Shown piece by piece: positions 6,983 to 7,981 of a stretch of DNA of 7,981 bases (positions are counted from its first letter, which is position 1; each line of letters opens with the position of its first letter). Origin of the DNA: Methanomethylovorans sp. (GTDB lineage: Archaea; Halobacteriota; Methanosarcinia; Methanosarcinales; Methanosarcinaceae); contig JAHFZE010000127.1 in the NCBI GenBank assembly GCA_020854785.1, positions 1-7,981 on the forward strand, read 5' to 3'. The position numbers were made by a program, and so were the translations under genes. Below the pieces are notes generated by a model. The model was not told the DNA's origin. It did not search any database and saw only the letters and a list, made by a program, of their open reading frames with translations.

Positions 6983-7573
6983 TTATATTTTCTGCCAGAG
7001 CTTTTTGTTCTTGTCTATCATCTCTTTCTGCTGCCTCATAAGGGTGCGCCTGTAAAGCAGAGCTGCGGGATGGTATAACTTCATTAGGTGTTTGCCCTCC
7101 TGTGTGATCACAGCTTCACCCCATTTCAGTGAGGAAACACAAAATGCCTGTTCTGCCGTGTTGCCCAGTAAGATGATCACGTCAGGATCAAGTAGCGCTA
7201 TCTGGGCAACCAGGAAAGGTCTGCATGTCCTAAGTTCGTTCTGCGTTGGCTTCCTGTTGTTCGGAGGACGGCATTTGACAGTATTGATCATAGCATATTC
7301 GTTCTCTTCAAGGGCCATGTGATCGATAAGTTCATCCAGTACCTTTCCCGCCCTTCCACAAAAAGGAATACCGTTTTCATCTTCGTTCTTTCCGGGAGCT
7401 TCTCCGATGAACAGTACCTTTGGTCTTTCGGAACCTCTGATTATGACCTTATTGGTTGCATTTTCGTGTAGAGGGCAGCTTTTACATTCCAGTATGGTCG
7501 CTGTTATGCCTTCAATTCCCAGTTTGATAAGTTCGTCGGAACCAACAGCAGATGTGTTGCAGTTTTTACTCAT
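6983..7573 (-). CDS. udg: uracil-DNA glycosylase, family 4 (4Fe-4S)
   Basis: A 196-residue enzyme that removes uracil from DNA, arising by cytosine deamination, in the first step of base-excision repair. Family 4 features are clear: CKSC (Cys30, Cys33) with Cys101 and Cys117 form the expected four-cysteine set for an iron-sulfur cluster. Motif FIGEAPGKNEDENG (55-68) is followed by PFCGRAGKVLD (70-80), then NTVKCRPPNNRKPT (97-110), and the C-terminal HPAALL (168-173) of the leucine-loop region. The length is normal and no key residue is missing. The ATG at 7573 overlaps the upstream ketopantoate reductase stop by 4 bp (ATGA); the Shine-Dalgarno is weak (GGT only), so translation is probably coupled to the upstream gene. 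Functional linkage between the two is not obvious and co-transcription may be incidental. Confidence 0.95.
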   Translation of the reverse strand: MSKNCNTSAVGSDELIKLGIEGITATILECKSCPLHENATNKVIIRGSERPKVLFIGEAPGKNEDENGIPFCGRAGKVLDELIDHMALEENEYAMINTVKCRPPNNRKPTQNELRTCRPFLVAQIALLDPDVIILLGNTAEQAFCVSSLKWGEAVITQEGKHLMKLYHPAALLYRRTLMRQQKEMIDKNKKLWQKI

Positions 7574-7980
7574 GATCGATTACCATTTGCTCTCAGGTCT
7601 TCCATGAAATGTATCTGTGCAGTTATGAACGTATTGTATGGAACATCTATGGCATATTCTTTTGCACGCAGCACAACTGCACCGTTCAGAAACTCGATCT
7701 CTGTTCTTTTGCATGCTTCAAGGTCTTGCAGCATGGAAGAATGATGTGCCCGTGTATTAGGTAACTGGTGTTCTTTGAGATATTTAAGGTATTCGTTGGC
7801 ATTATCCCAGGGCAATAGCACTTTTTCAGCAGCTGTGACCTTGAAGGCTTCTTGTATCATTTCTTCTATTATGCTCCATGCATGTGGATTTTCCAGCTTG
7901 CCATACGGCACACCCATTATAGCTCCAAGAGGGTTCAATGCACAGTTGTAAAGGACCTTGGACCACAGCGCTCCTTTTAT
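7570..7980 (-). CDS. panE: ketopantoate reductase (2-dehydropantoate 2-reductase), C-terminal part, 5' truncated
   Basis: The last 136 residues are visible; the frame is open to the window edge, so the NAD(P)H-binding N-terminal domain and start lie outside. The TTG near 7938 is internal. PanE reduces ketopantoate to pantoate in coenzyme A synthesis. The C-terminal all-helical domain is recognisable from WSKVLYNCALNPLGA (partial residues 6-20): Lys8, Asn12 and Asn16 keep the spacing of E. coli Lys176, Asn180 and Asn184. Further on, SSMLQDLEA and RTEIEFLNG carry the equivalents of Ser244 and Glu256, here 82 and 94, again 12 apart. The visible half is therefore catalytically intact. The stop overlaps the start of the uracil-DNA glycosylase gene, which makes this the upstream gene of a two-gene or longer minus-strand operon. 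Confidence 0.92.
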   Translation of the reverse strand: MKGALWSKVLYNCALNPLGAIMGVPYGKLENPHAWSIIEEMIQEAFKVTAAEKVLLPWDNANEYLKYLKEHQLPNTRAHHSSMLQDLEACKRTEIEFLNGAVVLRAKEYAIDVPYNTFITAQIHFMEDLRANGNRS

Positions 7981-7981
7981 A

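Noticed and set aside
6925..7055. Plus-strand TATA-like CTTATAAAAAAG, then AAGGAGG and a TTG start (6963) opening a 30-codon hydrophobic frame antisense to the 3' end of udg.
   Set aside because: Transcription started from that box would begin at or after the GGAGG, so the site would not be in the mRNA. The A-run is better explained as the T-run of the minus-strand terminator, and the peptide's composition is what antisense to the udg C-terminus gives.

Overview
The window looks like chromosomal DNA from a methanogenic archaeon, most likely a member of the Methanosarcinaceae (Methanolobus, Methanomethylovorans, Methanococcoides or Methanosarcina type). The evidence is the archaeal DHH/RecJ-like protein next to a KEOPS Pcc1 subunit, an archaeal GlmU-type enzyme, a family 4 uracil-DNA glycosylase, Shine-Dalgarno sites of the GGAGGTGAT type, T-tract terminators and moderate GC content. 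The genus call is an inference. There is no rRNA, tRNA, CRISPR array, insertion sequence or phage gene.

Region 1 (2-4960, plus strand) is a compact amino-sugar operon. It runs from the C-terminal half of a sugar-nucleotidyltransferase/left-handed-beta-helix protein to glmS, glmM and a complete glmU-type bifunctional enzyme. The last three give the whole route fructose-6-P -> GlcN-6-P -> GlcN-1-P -> GlcNAc-1-P -> UDP-GlcNAc. The two nucleotidyltransferase-type proteins that flank glmS-glmM are paralogs. The downstream copy keeps every acetyltransferase residue known from Sulfolobus ST0452; the upstream copy has lost four of the five.

Region 2 (4960-6560, plus strand) continues the same gene string with a DHH-family RecJ/GAN-like phosphoesterase and the KEOPS subunit Pcc1, joined by 1-bp and 4-bp overlaps. 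Sugar metabolism, DNA maintenance and tRNA modification may therefore share a transcript, which ends in a T-rich tract at 6569-6591.

Region 3 (6591-6982) is convergent. It holds a small minus-strand gene of the DUF1508/UPF0339 family that has no ATG, GTG or TTG in frame but has an ideally placed AUA codon 7 nt behind a perfect Shine-Dalgarno. Upstream of it lies about 190 bp of non-coding DNA with a hairpin plus T-run that looks like an intrinsic terminator for the next minus-strand operon.

Region 4 (6983-7980, minus strand) holds the C-terminal part of a ketopantoate reductase (coenzyme A synthesis) followed, with an ATGA overlap, by a family 4 uracil-DNA glycosylase.

Most of the window is ordinary core metabolism. 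The items worth following up are the DUF1508 gene with the AUA start, the acetyltransferase-dead GlmU paralog and the terminator-like hairpin. I see no convincing new multi-gene system.
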